Shown: positions 9,421 to 18,421, numbered from the stretch's first letter. The stretch: 64,000 bases of DNA from Membranihabitans marinus (GCF_021729155.1 NZ_JAJQYA010000006.1:109486-173485), one strand, 5' to 3'. A program made the numbers and translations. Notes: a model not told the origin generated them from the letters alone.

Positions 9421-9492
9421 ACCTGTGTTTGTTTTTTCAAGATGAAAATATTACAAAAGATATGATTTTAGACATTAGAGGATGTAAAATTT

Positions 9493-9525
9493 AAAAAAAG
9501 CCATTCTGCCGTTGCAAAATGGCTT
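9493..9525 (-). terminator. Intrinsic terminator of the small exported-protein gene
   Basis: On the minus strand AAGCCATT and AATGGCTT pair around an inner TGC/GCA helix, followed by a run of seven U. It lies between the stop of the 9637-9984 gene and the start of the sulfatase, so it separates the two transcripts. Confidence 0.7.
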
Positions 9526-9636
9526 AGACATAAAAAGAATGTTACTGACTTAAATTCTTATATGATTATTTGTTTCTTTAGTTCGGGGACTAGACTTTTC
9601 GCCGTCCTAGTTGTCTTATGCCAATTGCATGTGGTA

Positions 9637-9984
9637 TTACACTTTTAGGTCGAACAACACCTTGAGATTGTATATTCTATTGGCCTCGATACCCATTTCC
9701 ATGATATCTGTTTTCTTGTAATTCATTCGAGCTTTGATAAATTGATCAAGTTTTGGCGTTCTAGAATCCGTTTTCAAAACAACAATCTCTCCATCCGTAG
9801 TTAGAAAAAATGAAATGCGTACATTCTCATTGATATCTTGTCCCAAATCAGGAGATTTTAACAACTCTTTTACGTAGTTTCGAAGTTGTTGGTTGGGATC
9901 TATATCCATACTTTTGGCCGTTGTCATCTGAATAGTACAAAGAACAAAAAATAGAAGGGCAAAAAACGATTTAATACGATACAT
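9637..9984 (-). CDS. Small exported protein, TonB-C-terminal-like fold possible
   Basis: 115 residues with a clean Sec signal peptide (MYRIKSFFALLFFVLCTIQMTTAKS). The mature part has LRNYVKELLKSPDLGQ and VRISFFLTTDGEIVVLKTDSRTPKLDQFIKARMNYKK, which looks like the beta-alpha-beta pattern of the small TonB-C-like periplasmic proteins common in Bacteroidota. No catalytic motif is visible and the function is unknown. The gene is monocistronic: a terminator follows it and a divergent MscS channel gene starts 90 bp upstream. Confidence 0.65.
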   Translation of the reverse strand: MYRIKSFFALLFFVLCTIQMTTAKSMDIDPNQQLRNYVKELLKSPDLGQDINENVRISFFLTTDGEIVVLKTDSRTPKLDQFIKARMNYKKTDIMEMGIEANRIYNLKVLFDLKV

Positions 9985-10074
9985 AGCTGGTAATTTTAAG
10001 ATGAAATAAATATTGATTTTTTTTTGACTTTAGTATATTTTCTTTATGTTCTCAAGTATGGTTAAGACGCAGAT

Positions 10075-11769
10075 ATGTCTCTAAACGTTGCACAAAAAAA
10101 CTATAAAATGACTAATCCTATGTTTTTTAAGATGAAACCCTCAATTTTTTCGATGAATAATTTTTCTTTTCTACAAACCGCAAAAATAATTCTACTTTTG
10201 TGGATGATATTGGGCAGCCATTTCCTTGTGGCTCAGGATTTTCAACCAGATTTGTCCAATCCATATAACTCGGTAAAAACCCATCTCTATTTTTTACAAT
10301 CCGATCACTACGAAACATCAAAAGCAGCTTTGCCTTTTGAAGACTATAGTGAAGATGAGACAGATGCTATAGAAAACGCGATAAAACTTAAGCAGATATT
10401 GGATGGACAAGGTCTTTATGTATATATGAATACCCTGCCCAAAGATGCCGACTATACCGATACCTCATCATTGTCAGATACCTATACTTTGTTCCCAGAT
10501 AAATTGCCCATAGTATATCTCGAGCGCAAAAACAAACAATGGGTTTTTTCGCAGGAAACCATCGCTGCCATTCCAAACCTACATCGAGAGACCTACCCTT
10601 TTGGGACTAGTTTCTTGATGGATATGCTGCCGGTAAAGTCAGGTAAAAAATTTATGGGATTTTTTCTTTGGCAAATCTATGGCTTGCTTTTCGCTATTGT
10701 AATTTGTATTCTCCTTTACTGGGTCTTTAAGTGGTTGGTAAGAAAGTTGTTTAATTTTATTTCCAATCGTTTTACTGACACCATATTCGCGCAACAATTA
10801 AAGAGCAATTCCGATAGGTTTATTAAATTGCTAAGTCTGATTTTTGTTTTTACGGCTATGCGTATCGTTATTGCCATTTTACAATTCCCCATTGAATTTA
10901 GTCGATTCTTAATTATTGGTCTGCGCATAGCTACTACTATTCTTGTAGTGATGTTGTTTATTCAGGTTTCCAATTTTATAAAATTGTATTTGATTAAGTG
11001 GTCATCAAAGACCGATAGTTTAACCGATGACCAGTTGGTGCCCATCGTGGATAGTATTCTCAAACTCATTATTATTACCTTGGGTGTGATACAGGTATTG
11101 CGCCTCATGGATGTCAATGTGACGGCCCTGATTGCCGGTGTTTCTTTAGGTGGTTTGGCTATTGCCTTGGCGGCACAGGATACGGTTAAGAACCTCTTGG
11201 GTTCCATCACTATCTTTTTGGATCGGCCATTTAAAGTAGGGGATTGGGTCATTAATGGAGAAATTGAAGGGGCAGTTGAAGAAGTGGGTTTTAGAACTAC
11301 TAAGATTCGAACCGTGGATAGTTCTCTAATCTCTATCCCCAATGGCAATATTGTCAATACTTCGGTTAAAAATATGGGACTCAGACATTTTCGACTTTAC
11401 AATACCGTTTTGGGATTGCAATATGATACTCCGGTTAGCAATTTTGAAAGTTTTATGGAAGCATTAAAATCCTATATTCAAAATCATCCTAATCTGGATC
11501 ACGAAAATTATTGGGTGTACTTTACCACCTTTGATAGTTCTAGTTTAAATATTATGTTTAGAGTGAGAATCCTTACCAATAATTTTGCTGAGGAATTAAC
11601 AATTAAGGAGGAAATTAATTTTGGTATTATGCGCTTAGCGGAAGCAGCCAACGTGTCCTTTGCCTTTCCTTCGCGAACCATATACATGGACTCTGGAGAT
11701 AATGTGATTTCACCACCAGATTCTGGAAAAATGCAGGAAATTATCCAGGCCTTAAAGAATAGGCAATAA
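10075..11769 (+). CDS. MscS-family mechanosensitive channel
   Basis: Up to 564 residues. ATGs at 10108, 10132 and 10153 are also possible starts; the last leaves the signal-like segment FSFLQTAKIILLLWMILGSHFLVAQ nearly at the N-terminus, so the first 20 or so residues may not be translated. A periplasmic domain is followed by about four membrane helices (FLWQIYGLLFAIVICILLYWVFKWLV, FIKLLSLIFVFTAMRIVIAIL and others). The pore-lining TM3 and beta-domain are classic MscS: LIAGVSLGGLAIALAAQDTVKN, FLDRPFKVGDWV, GAVEEVGFRTTKIRTVDSSLISIPNGNI. It would release solutes from the cell on osmotic downshift. Confidence 0.9.
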   Translation: MSLNVAQKNYKMTNPMFFKMKPSIFSMNNFSFLQTAKIILLLWMILGSHFLVAQDFQPDLSNPYNSVKTHLYFLQSDHYETSKAALPFEDYSEDETDAIENAIKLKQILDGQGLYVYMNTLPKDADYTDTSSLSDTYTLFPDKLPIVYLERKNKQWVFSQETIAAIPNLHRETYPFGTSFLMDMLPVKSGKKFMGFFLWQIYGLLFAIVICILLYWVFKWLVRKLFNFISNRFTDTIFAQQLKSNSDRFIKLLSLIFVFTAMRIVIAILQFPIEFSRFLIIGLRIATTILVVMLFIQVSNFIKLYLIKWSSKTDSLTDDQLVPIVDSILKLIIITLGVIQVLRLMDVNVTALIAGVSLGGLAIALAAQDTVKNLLGSITIFLDRPFKVGDWVINGEIEGAVEEVGFRTTKIRTVDSSLISIPNGNIVNTSVKNMGLRHFRLYNTVLGLQYDTPVSNFESFMEALKSYIQNHPNLDHENYWVYFTTFDSSSLNIMFRVRILTNNFAEELTIKEEINFGIMRLAEAANVSFAFPSRTIYMDSGDNVISPPDSGKMQEIIQALKNRQ

Positions 11770-12086
11770 GTCTATCCTATTAACATATAAGGTATAAATA
11801 CATAGTTCTTGAAGATTGAAACCATTATTTTTATCAAGGGAAATAAGCCATTGATGCGTTTAAGTATGAATCAATTCTTGCCCTTATGATGTCAAAAATG
11901 ATATTTTCAATTTTGTAGGATGGTCCTTGCTGCAGTGTTTTCAATCCATGAAAGGGTGTAAATAAAATTGAATTACTCAATATATAAACAAGTGTAATAA
12001 TTAATTACGGGCAGTAGTATTGGTCAGAAGATTGAATATTTAAAAATCCAGCTTAGACCAAATACTTAATGATTATATTTGTATAT
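11770..12086. other. 317-bp gene-free stretch before the PH-domain genes
   Basis: AT-rich sequence with no convincing frame, RNA fold or repeat. Its only recognisable element is the -7-like box TATATTTG at 12074-12081 just before the next gene. Confidence 0.3.
12074..12081 (+). promoter_or_regulatory. Bacteroidota -7 box (TATATTTG)
   Basis: The octamer matches TAnnTTTG, the -7 consensus of the Bacteroidota primary sigma factor. It ends 5 bp before the ATG at 12087, so transcription would begin at or next to the start codon, which argues against the in-frame ATG at 12069. No good -33 TTG was found at 19 bp, so confidence is modest. Confidence 0.4.
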
Positions 12087-12626
12087 ATGAAAAATGAAAT
12101 TCCTTTTTATAATCATTTTGTAAATGTCGAGGATTTGCCTCAGACAGGGCCAGATGATTTTCAGCCGATAGAATCCGAATACTTCTATGTGAAGTTGGCT
12201 TCCGTTTTTATGTTTTTTATTATGAGTGGATTTTTATTGGCCATGTTTGTCATTTTTTCTGACTTTGACTTATACTCGAAGTTGTATCTACTTTTGGGCT
12301 ATTTACTTGTCCATATTCTTTGGGCTATTTTGGTTCGCTTGGAATTCAAACAGCGGGGCTACGCCATAAGAGAGCAGGACATTGCTTATCGACGGGGATT
12401 TATTTTTAGAACCAGACAATACCTGCCTTTTCGCAGAGTGCAGCATTGTAAGATTTCCGAAGGACTTATTGAAAGAGTTTTCAATTTTGCTACCATCATT
12501 GTTTCTGCTGCCGGTGACGACATCGTTATTCAAGGGCTTAGACCTGAGGTGGCTCAATCTCTCCAAAGTTATATTAACGAACGCGTAGATGCACTTAATA
12601 AGGAAATGAAGAATGGAAGCAATTAA
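12087..12626 (+). CDS. PH-domain membrane protein, YdbS-like
   Basis: About 179 residues from the ATG at 12087 (MKNEIPFYNHF). Two adjacent membrane helices (VFMFFIMSGFLLAMFVIFS and YLLLGYLLVHILWAILVRLEF) are followed by a bacterial PH domain (bPH_2): YAIREQDIAYRRGFIFRTRQYLPFRRVQHCKISEGLIERVFNFATIIVSAAGDDIVIQGL. That layout is the YdbS type. Its last 14 bp overlap the start of the next gene, which encodes the larger YdbT-like partner, so translation is probably coupled. In Bacillus subtilis YdbS and YdbT have been linked to bacteriocin resistance; whether that holds here is unknown. Confidence 0.85.
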   Translation: MKNEIPFYNHFVNVEDLPQTGPDDFQPIESEYFYVKLASVFMFFIMSGFLLAMFVIFSDFDLYSKLYLLLGYLLVHILWAILVRLEFKQRGYAIREQDIAYRRGFIFRTRQYLPFRRVQHCKISEGLIERVFNFATIIVSAAGDDIVIQGLRPEVAQSLQSYINERVDALNKEMKNGSN

Positions 12627-14274
12627 ATGGACCCGTCTCGCCTCACCAGCAGTGGTGGTTAAAGTAATCGCAGCCCTGCGCAGCTATGCACTACTGGCTG
12701 TTTACTTCTTCTATCGCGCCTTCAATCGGATGGAGGACGAATCTATTTGGGGCAATATCAATCTCTTATTCGATTTCTTATTAAATGTTTTTCCCGCTTT
12801 TCTCATCGTCCTCGTTGGGGTCATGGAATATCGCAAATTTAAATATGCTTTAAGCCCTGAAAATTTGCGTATAGAGCAAGGTTGGTTGCGCAAGGAAAAA
12901 AAGATGATTCCTATCGATAAGATACAATCCGTACAGATAGAGCAAAATCTTCTGTACCGTTATCTCAATATTTATATGGTGAAAATAGATACCATAGGAG
13001 AAAAGGAAGTCGAAGTGGAAATAGGGGGAGTGTTGAAAGAAGAAGCTTTGGATATTAAGAGCCAAGTGCAGCAGTACAAAACTTCTATCGATGTGGAGGA
13101 GGACGAGGAAGAGGTCGACATAGAAGACGAAATTCCCTATGCCCTTGATCATCAACAGGTGATGAGATATGGTATCACTGAAAATATATTATGGGTGCTG
13201 ACCCCGTTAACCTTAGCGAGTATATTGATCTATCGTTTATTTGATGCCAGTGATTTAGAGAATGTTAATATCGGCATGGTCTTTAAAATTATTTTTGGGG
13301 AGATTGATGAGTTGGGAATCAATGGAGGTAGAGATCAATATATATCTTATTTGCTGTTGTATGGATTGGTTTTTGGAACCTTTTCATCGGCTATGGTTTT
13401 AATCAATCGCATTACGGGATTGTTTAATTTTAAATTGTTTTTGCGTTCTACAGAAATATTCATTCAACGGGGATTAATCAATAAATTTGAAGTGATTATT
13501 CCCCATCGAAAAGTGCAATACGTTACTTGGTATACCAATCTGATTCGAAAAAAATTGGGTATATATACCTTTAATTTTAAATTTTCAGGTCATCGTCGAA
13601 CCCTAGGTGCCGATGCCATCATTCCATTTTTTAATGAAGATCAAGTGGACACTTTTCTAGAGCCTTATCTCATGTATCAGGGCAAAGCGCTTGATTTAGC
13701 ACATCGGTCTCCTTATTTTATTGAGGAAAAAGCAGAGGTCTCAGAAGAGGATGAAGGCCTAGAGTCAGAAGAAAAAACGGATATTGCCACTGATGGCTTC
13801 AGGGGATTAAGTCGGTTAATGGAGGTAGCAGAAGACAAAGTCCTAGAATTTGGAATATCCAAAGCTTATGTAATTAGAAACTTTATATTGGCTAAATTAC
13901 CGGTGGCGGCATTGTTGATTGCTATTGCTTATTATATTCATCCCTACCTTTTTTATGTTGCTTTTTTACTACCTATTTATTTCTTTATTCACAATATGAT
14001 CTTTGTGAAAAATTATAAACTCTATTTCTATAAGGATGAGTTAATGATAAAAAAGGGAGTGTGGGGACTGAGGACAATCGTGTTGAAATGGGAGAAGATT
14101 CAGAAAGTTTCTTTTCGCCAAAGTCCATATCAACAACGCAACCAATTGGTAAATTTGACCTTGGGTACAGCGTCTTCCCATATTGCCATCCCATATATGG
14201 ATTTAGCCTTGGCAGAAGCAGTGAAAGACTATGGTCTGTATAAAACCGAGATAAGTAAACGCCAGCTTTTTTAA
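12613..14274 (+). CDS. Multi-PH-domain membrane protein, YdbT-like
   Basis: 553 residues with paired membrane helices, each pair followed by a bacterial PH domain. First: LLFDFLLNVFPAFLIVLVGVME, then LSPENLRIEQGWLRKEKKMIPIDKIQSVQIEQNLLYRYLNIYMVKI. Second: YISYLLLYGLVFGTFSSAMVLI, then FIQRGLINKFEVIIPHRKVQYVTWYTNLIRKKLGIYTFNF. Third: FILAKLPVAALLIAIAYYIHPYLFYVAFLLPIYFFI, then LMIKKGVWGLRTIVLKWEKIQKVSFRQSPYQQR. Acidic linkers (EEDEEEVDIEDE, EVSEEDEGLESEE) separate the units. Three PH units match YdbT. It overlaps the YdbS-like gene and probably forms a complex with it in the inner membrane. Exact function is unknown. Confidence 0.85.
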   Translation: MEAIKWTRLASPAVVVKVIAALRSYALLAVYFFYRAFNRMEDESIWGNINLLFDFLLNVFPAFLIVLVGVMEYRKFKYALSPENLRIEQGWLRKEKKMIPIDKIQSVQIEQNLLYRYLNIYMVKIDTIGEKEVEVEIGGVLKEEALDIKSQVQQYKTSIDVEEDEEEVDIEDEIPYALDHQQVMRYGITENILWVLTPLTLASILIYRLFDASDLENVNIGMVFKIIFGEIDELGINGGRDQYISYLLLYGLVFGTFSSAMVLINRITGLFNFKLFLRSTEIFIQRGLINKFEVIIPHRKVQYVTWYTNLIRKKLGIYTFNFKFSGHRRTLGADAIIPFFNEDQVDTFLEPYLMYQGKALDLAHRSPYFIEEKAEVSEEDEGLESEEKTDIATDGFRGLSRLMEVAEDKVLEFGISKAYVIRNFILAKLPVAALLIAIAYYIHPYLFYVAFLLPIYFFIHNMIFVKNYKLYFYKDELMIKKGVWGLRTIVLKWEKIQKVSFRQSPYQQRNQLVNLTLGTASSHIAIPYMDLALAEAVKDYGLYKTEISKRQLF

Positions 14275-14293
14275 ACTGATGATTTCAGTTTAA
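14271..14293 (+). terminator. Hairpin terminator overlapping the YdbT-like stop codon
   Basis: Perfect inverted repeat TTAAACTGA / TCAGTTTAA around TGATT, with the TAA stop at 14272-14274 inside the left arm. A T-rich tract (TATTTTTTTA) follows about 10 bp later. The A/T-rich stem makes it a moderate candidate. Confidence 0.45.
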
Positions 14294-14353
14294 TTTGATA
14301 TATTTTTTTATCGGTTGTAACTTTTGATCACACCTCTACGTCTATGCTACACA

Positions 14354-14839
14354 ATGAGCCGAAACGAATATAATAATTGCGTAGATCTATATTCAGACAG
14401 TTTGTACAGATATTGTATGAAGCTGACGAGTAGTGAAATGGATGCAGATGATTTGGTTCAGATCGCTTTTCAAAAATTATGGGAAAATCACGATAAGCTG
14501 GAGATGGTAGTGGCCAAGTCGTGGTTGTACAAAACGGCTTATCGATCGATGATTGATGCCTTTAGAAAAGACAAAAGAAATAGAGAATATATTAAATCCC
14601 AACAAGGGGATGTAGAATACAGTCAGACAAGGTATGAGAATAGGGATTTAATCCACCGTGCTTTTGAAGAATTGACGGAAGAACAAAAGAACCTTATTAT
14701 GCTCAGAGATTATGAAGGGTATTCCTATAACGAAATTTGTGAAATCACAGGATTGACCTTGTCCAATGTAAAGATTATACTTTTTAGAACCCGTAAACTA
14801 TTAAAAGCAAAATTGGAAAAGTGGGTTGTAAATGAATAA
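14354..14839 (+). CDS. ECF-type RNA polymerase sigma factor
   Basis: 161 residues from ATG 14354 (MSRNEYNNCVDLYSDSLYRYC); a TTG ten codons upstream is a less likely start. Region 2 is seen in DSLYRYCMKLTSSEMDADDLVQIAFQKLWEN and SWLYKTAYRSMIDAFRK. Region 4 is LTEEQKNLIMLRDYEGYSYNEICEITGLTLSNVKIILFRTRKLLKAKL. There is no region 1 or 3, as in ECF sigma factors. It is followed after 8 bp by a one-helix membrane protein that looks like its anti-sigma factor and then by an outer-membrane barrel protein. It probably responds to envelope conditions and may control its own operon. Confidence 0.9.
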   Translation: MSRNEYNNCVDLYSDSLYRYCMKLTSSEMDADDLVQIAFQKLWENHDKLEMVVAKSWLYKTAYRSMIDAFRKDKRNREYIKSQQGDVEYSQTRYENRDLIHRAFEELTEEQKNLIMLRDYEGYSYNEICEITGLTLSNVKIILFRTRKLLKAKLEKWVVNE

Positions 14840-14847
14840 AAAATTAA

Positions 14848-15753
14848 ATGATGAAGATTACTAGAGATAATTACGAAATATATGCTTTAGATTATCTAGA
14901 GGGCCAGTTGGATCCTGAGATTCATCAGGAATTTTTATCTTTTTTGGCTTCCAATAAAGATATATCGGATGAGTTGGAGGGTTTTACTATGGTGACCCTG
15001 CCAGTGGAGGAAGATATTGTATATGGAGATAAGGATTTACTCTATAAAAAATCCAATAAGTTGTTTGGTCTCTTCTTTCTCTATCCCAATCTCAATGTGG
15101 CCGCGGCCATCGCGCTGTTATTGGCCATGAGTATTGGTTGGATGATGTTTCAAAACAATGGACAGAACCGACCCAATCTGTCTGAGCAAATGGCTACAGA
15201 AACCGAAGTATTGGATGATTCTATGGAGATCCAATCACCCAATCAGCCCCTGCCATTACAAGATAAGAGCAATGATGTGGCTGTAAAACCGATAGAATTG
15301 CCAGAAGTTAGCCCAGAGACAGATCCTCGTGAGCTCAATACATCGGCGGCCAGTAAGTCTCATTCTTCAGGATCACAAATATTTAATCCCAATAATGACG
15401 GCGATCTAGCCCATCATGAGACCATAAAAGATAGCGAATCAAAAACCGACACTGAAGGTCGAAAATTATCTTCAAACGCATTTGTAGGAGAAGATAATAC
15501 GGCAGGTGAAGGTGATGTAGCCGTCAGTCTCCATGAAGAAAATAATATAAAACTGTTGCCTACAATGATTCCGTCTCGGATGGTCAATCTGGAAAGAGAT
15601 CTGACGGCATATATGGTTAAATATGAGGATTTAAAAAGACATAAAACTAGTTTTGAGATTCATATACCAGGAGAACTTTTGTCCGATACCTGGACGGACA
15701 TGAGTTTTATTCACTTGAAAGAAAAGTTATTACCGGAGTTTATTAAAAATTAG
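14848..15753 (+). CDS. Probable membrane anti-sigma factor
   Basis: 301 residues, starting MMKITRDNYEIYALDYLEGQLDPEIHQEFLSFLASNKDISDELEGF, the short helical cytoplasmic domain seen in Bacteroidota anti-sigma factors of small ECF loci. One membrane helix follows (LNVAAAIALLLAMSIGWMMF, about residues 86-105). The periplasmic half is long, acidic and low in complexity (NQPLPLQDKSNDVAVKP, ETDPRELNTSAASKSHSS) with a structured C-terminus. It has no zinc-binding HxxxCxxC motif. Its place right after the ECF gene supports sequestration of that sigma factor. The family as such was not recognised, so the role is inferred from topology and context. Confidence 0.65.
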   Translation: MMKITRDNYEIYALDYLEGQLDPEIHQEFLSFLASNKDISDELEGFTMVTLPVEEDIVYGDKDLLYKKSNKLFGLFFLYPNLNVAAAIALLLAMSIGWMMFQNNGQNRPNLSEQMATETEVLDDSMEIQSPNQPLPLQDKSNDVAVKPIELPEVSPETDPRELNTSAASKSHSSGSQIFNPNNDGDLAHHETIKDSESKTDTEGRKLSSNAFVGEDNTAGEGDVAVSLHEENNIKLLPTMIPSRMVNLERDLTAYMVKYEDLKRHKTSFEIHIPGELLSDTWTDMSFIHLKEKLLPEFIKN

Positions 15754-15758
15754 TCATC

Positions 15759-16796
15759 ATGAAAATATTATCAATATCAGTATGGTTGTCCATCATTATA
15801 TATTTGTTGTCCGTCACTGAGGTAGTGGCTCAAGATCAACCAAAGACTTCCCCCACACCTAGTCAAAAAGAAGTGTTAGAAATGCGGATTGACAGCTTGG
15901 TGAATCGGGTAATGGAAAAAGTAATGGAAACTAAAAATGATACATTTAGAGCTGAATTAGAGTTGGCTTTGAGAGAAGTTTTAGCTGAAATGGATGAAAT
16001 AGAAATCGATTTGGAAGAGGAAATCAATGAAGCGATTGAAGACGCCATAGAAGATGAAATGGAATCTGATTTAGAAACCGATATCGAGGATGAAATAGAA
16101 TCCATGGTTGAGGAAGCTCTGGAGGGATTGGACATTAGCATCAAGAAAAAAGATAAACCTCTCAAAAATGTAAAAACGAGATGGATAATGTTTGATTTGG
16201 GTTTTGCTACCTATATCAATGACGGGACATTACCTGAAATAAGTGGTGTTAATCCAATGGAGCCAGATATTCTCAATTCTGTGAGTTGGAATCTACATAT
16301 CATGAAACAACGGATTAATATAATCGATCATCATATTAATTTAATCTACGGCGTGGGATTGTCTTATAATTACTATGGATTTTCGGAGAATGTTACCCTA
16401 GATGCCAATGCGCCTGAGGTAAGTTTTGACCTCGATGATGAAAATAGCAGTTCATATAAGAAAAATCATTTGAGAGCTGCTTATTTACACCTGCCATTGA
16501 TGTTGAATTTTGAAAGCAATCCATTGAAAAAAAGTAAGAGTTTTCACTTCAATGCTGGAGTATACGGCAATGTATTGCTCGGTGCGAAGACAGTGCAAAA
16601 AACCAATGAGACCAAAATAAAAGTGAAAGATAAATTTCACTTAAATAACTTTCAGTATGGTTTATTGGCCAATATAGGTTACGGACCGGTGACATTTTAC
16701 GGTACTTATGGATTAAATGAATTATTTAAATCCAGTAAAGATGCCGGTTATACGGTTACACCTATAACCTTTGGTATTCAGATTCTACCATTTTAG
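15759..16796 (+). CDS. Outer-membrane beta-barrel protein with acidic helical N-terminus
   Basis: 345 residues. Signal peptide MKILSISVWLSIIIYLLSVTEVVAQ. Residues about 40-130 are an unbroken Glu/Asp/Ile-rich helical stretch (MDEIEIDLEEEINEAIEDAIEDEM...), predicted as an extended coiled coil. The C-terminal 200 residues are an outer-membrane barrel of the PorT/OMP_b-brl type (RWIMFDLGFATYIND, YGVGLSYNYYGF, AAYLHLPLMLNFES, FHFNAGVYGNVLLGAKT, FQYGLLANIGYGPVTFYGTYGLNELF) ending in IQILPF. It lies 5 bp after the anti-sigma-like gene and is probably the operon's effector or sensor. The long acidic helix is unusual for this family. Confidence 0.75.
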   Translation: MKILSISVWLSIIIYLLSVTEVVAQDQPKTSPTPSQKEVLEMRIDSLVNRVMEKVMETKNDTFRAELELALREVLAEMDEIEIDLEEEINEAIEDAIEDEMESDLETDIEDEIESMVEEALEGLDISIKKKDKPLKNVKTRWIMFDLGFATYINDGTLPEISGVNPMEPDILNSVSWNLHIMKQRINIIDHHINLIYGVGLSYNYYGFSENVTLDANAPEVSFDLDDENSSSYKKNHLRAAYLHLPLMLNFESNPLKKSKSFHFNAGVYGNVLLGAKTVQKTNETKIKVKDKFHLNNFQYGLLANIGYGPVTFYGTYGLNELFKSSKDAGYTVTPITFGIQILPF

Positions 16797-16801
16797 TAGA
16801 T

Positions 16802-17272
16802 TTAGCTAGATTTATGTTCTTTGATCCAATTTTTCAAGGCGGCTTTGCCTTCCTCAGTGATGAGTCGGGCTTGTATTGGCCATGAACTGGGATCGTGGAG
16901 AGAGTAAGTAGATCCTGCACTATTCAATATTTTATTTAAGGTGTCTAGGGAGGTGGTAGCCAGTTGTTCAAAACTGAGAATGTTGTGCGTGTGGAGTAAT
17001 TCCTGAATTTTGGGACCTATGCCATCGATAGCCGTAAGATTGTCTGTGTTGTCGGGGCTGGGCACGAAGATGTCATTGGCCTTGTAGCCTTCTAGGAGGC
17101 GTTCTACGTGTTGCTCTAATCGTTCAATTTCATTTTCTTTTTCAATCAATATGGCGTTTAAGGTGTCCAAATCTTTGGTCAATTGTCTGCATTGTCTATT
17201 GGCCAAAAAATAGCCAGTAATAGCGCCTAGACCAAAAAAGATAAATTGAGAAGCTGGAGTGGATAATGCCAT
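16802..17272 (-). CDS. Membrane-anchored helix-hairpin-helix protein
   Basis: About 156 residues from the ATG at 17272 (MALSTPASQFIFFGLGAITGYFLA), which starts directly at the membrane helix; an upstream in-frame ATG would add 31 hydrophobic residues and looks less likely. After the helix comes a coiled coil (TLNAILIEKENEIERLEQHVERLLEGY). Then LTAIDGIGPKIQELLHTHNILSFEQLATTSLDTLNKIL is a helix-hairpin-helix (GIGPKI) of the type found at the ends of L21-linked and BatC-like proteins, followed by HDPSSWPIQARLITEEGKAALKNWIKEHK. It may bind nucleic acid or act as a protein interaction tail. Function unknown. Confidence 0.75.
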   Translation of the reverse strand: MALSTPASQFIFFGLGAITGYFLANRQCRQLTKDLDTLNAILIEKENEIERLEQHVERLLEGYKANDIFVPSPDNTDNLTAIDGIGPKIQELLHTHNILSFEQLATTSLDTLNKILNSAGSTYSLHDPSSWPIQARLITEEGKAALKNWIKEHKSS

Positions 17273-17476
17273 GATAAATTGTGTTTGACAATTAATAAAT
17301 ATCGAATACAAAAGGAAGATTATTGACGATATAGAATCTATCCATTGAATATTTGCAGCTATCATTGATGTAATATTCTAGATTTCTAAATCATTAATAT
17401 AGTGAAATTTCATGGATTCTACGAGTTTTTCTGTCGGTATTATAGTTGGTTTTACAGTCAATTTTTTATGTGCAAT

Positions 17477-17493
17477 TGTCGACTTATTCGACA
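17477..17493. promoter_or_regulatory. Palindromic operator candidate TGTCGA-N5-TCGACA
   Basis: A 6-bp perfect inverted repeat with a 5-bp spacer lies 15 bp before the ATG of the XRE-S24 regulator and touches the -7-like TATTTTG at 17494-17500. S24-fused regulators usually repress their own promoters through such sites, so it is a natural autoregulatory operator candidate. Confidence 0.45.
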
Positions 17494-17508
17494 TATTTTG
17501 TATATTTA

Positions 17509-18354
17509 ATGATGATTGCTCAGAATATTAAATATTTGCGAAAGCAAAAAAAGTGGACTCAACAGGATTTGGCCGATAAATTGGACTTGCCTAGAACAAC
17601 TCTCGGTGACTATGAAAGGGGTAAAACTGAACCAAGTATTCCCATGTTGGTATTGTTGGCACAAGCCTTTGATGTGGATATTGATGCTTTGATTAGACAG
17701 CCACTGTATGAAATCAAGACAGAGGTTGGAAGGACGATAGATAAAAAAGGAAGAGGAGACGAGAAAGGGAAGCAGACAGAGGAGTCTGAAGGAAAAATTG
17801 CAACGGAAGGATATACTCTCAACCGGGGATATCAATCTAATGGATATATATCCTATGGCACGGTAGAGTTGGTGGAAAGCAAGGCGGAGGCAGGGTATTT
17901 AGAAAGCATGAGTGACCCTGAATTCGTTAAAGATTTGCCTAAAATACATATCCCCAATTTGCCTAAAAATTATTATCGAGGATTTGAGATCAATGGGGAT
18001 TCAATGTTGCCATTAGAATCGGGGACGTTAATAATATCAACTCTTGTATCCAATTTATCTGAAGTGAAACAGGATAAAACCTATATTATTATCACTAAAA
18101 GGGAAGGTTTAGTCTATAAAAGGCTTGCGATCAATCCGGGTAAGAATTATTTTACAGCTTATTCGGATAATAGTTTATATCCTCCCTATCAGATCAATTT
18201 CGAAGATATAGCCGAAATTTGGCAGTACTATGCTCATATTGGATTTAGCGATCAACGCGGATTAACTTACGACAATTCCATAGAAGATAAATGGTCTAAA
18301 ATGGAGTCCATGGTTGAAGAAATTCACAAAAATGTGGTTAAAGTAAAAGATTGA
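17509..18354 (+). CDS. XRE-family regulator with LexA-like S24 domain
   Basis: About 281 residues from ATG 17509; the longer frame would start above the putative promoter. Residues 3-60 form a Cro/CI helix-turn-helix (IKYLRKQKKWTQQDLADKLDLPRTTLGDYERGKTEPS). A charged linker (about 75-100) leads to a peptidase S24 domain with an Ala128-Gly129 cleavage site (EAGYLESMSDPEF), Ser165 (NGDSMLPL) and Lys204 (VYKRLAI). All elements for RecA-type self-cleavage are therefore present. This could be a stress-inactivated repressor, perhaps of DNA damage genes. No prophage genes are nearby. The gene is divergent from the HhH gene. Confidence 0.85.
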   Translation: MMIAQNIKYLRKQKKWTQQDLADKLDLPRTTLGDYERGKTEPSIPMLVLLAQAFDVDIDALIRQPLYEIKTEVGRTIDKKGRGDEKGKQTEESEGKIATEGYTLNRGYQSNGYISYGTVELVESKAEAGYLESMSDPEFVKDLPKIHIPNLPKNYYRGFEINGDSMLPLESGTLIISTLVSNLSEVKQDKTYIIITKREGLVYKRLAINPGKNYFTAYSDNSLYPPYQINFEDIAEIWQYYAHIGFSDQRGLTYDNSIEDKWSKMESMVEEIHKNVVKVKD

Positions 18355-18421
18355 ATCAACATATGTATATATTTAAATATGTATATATTATCATTATTGA
18401 TTTCAAGTAGTTTATAGACAT

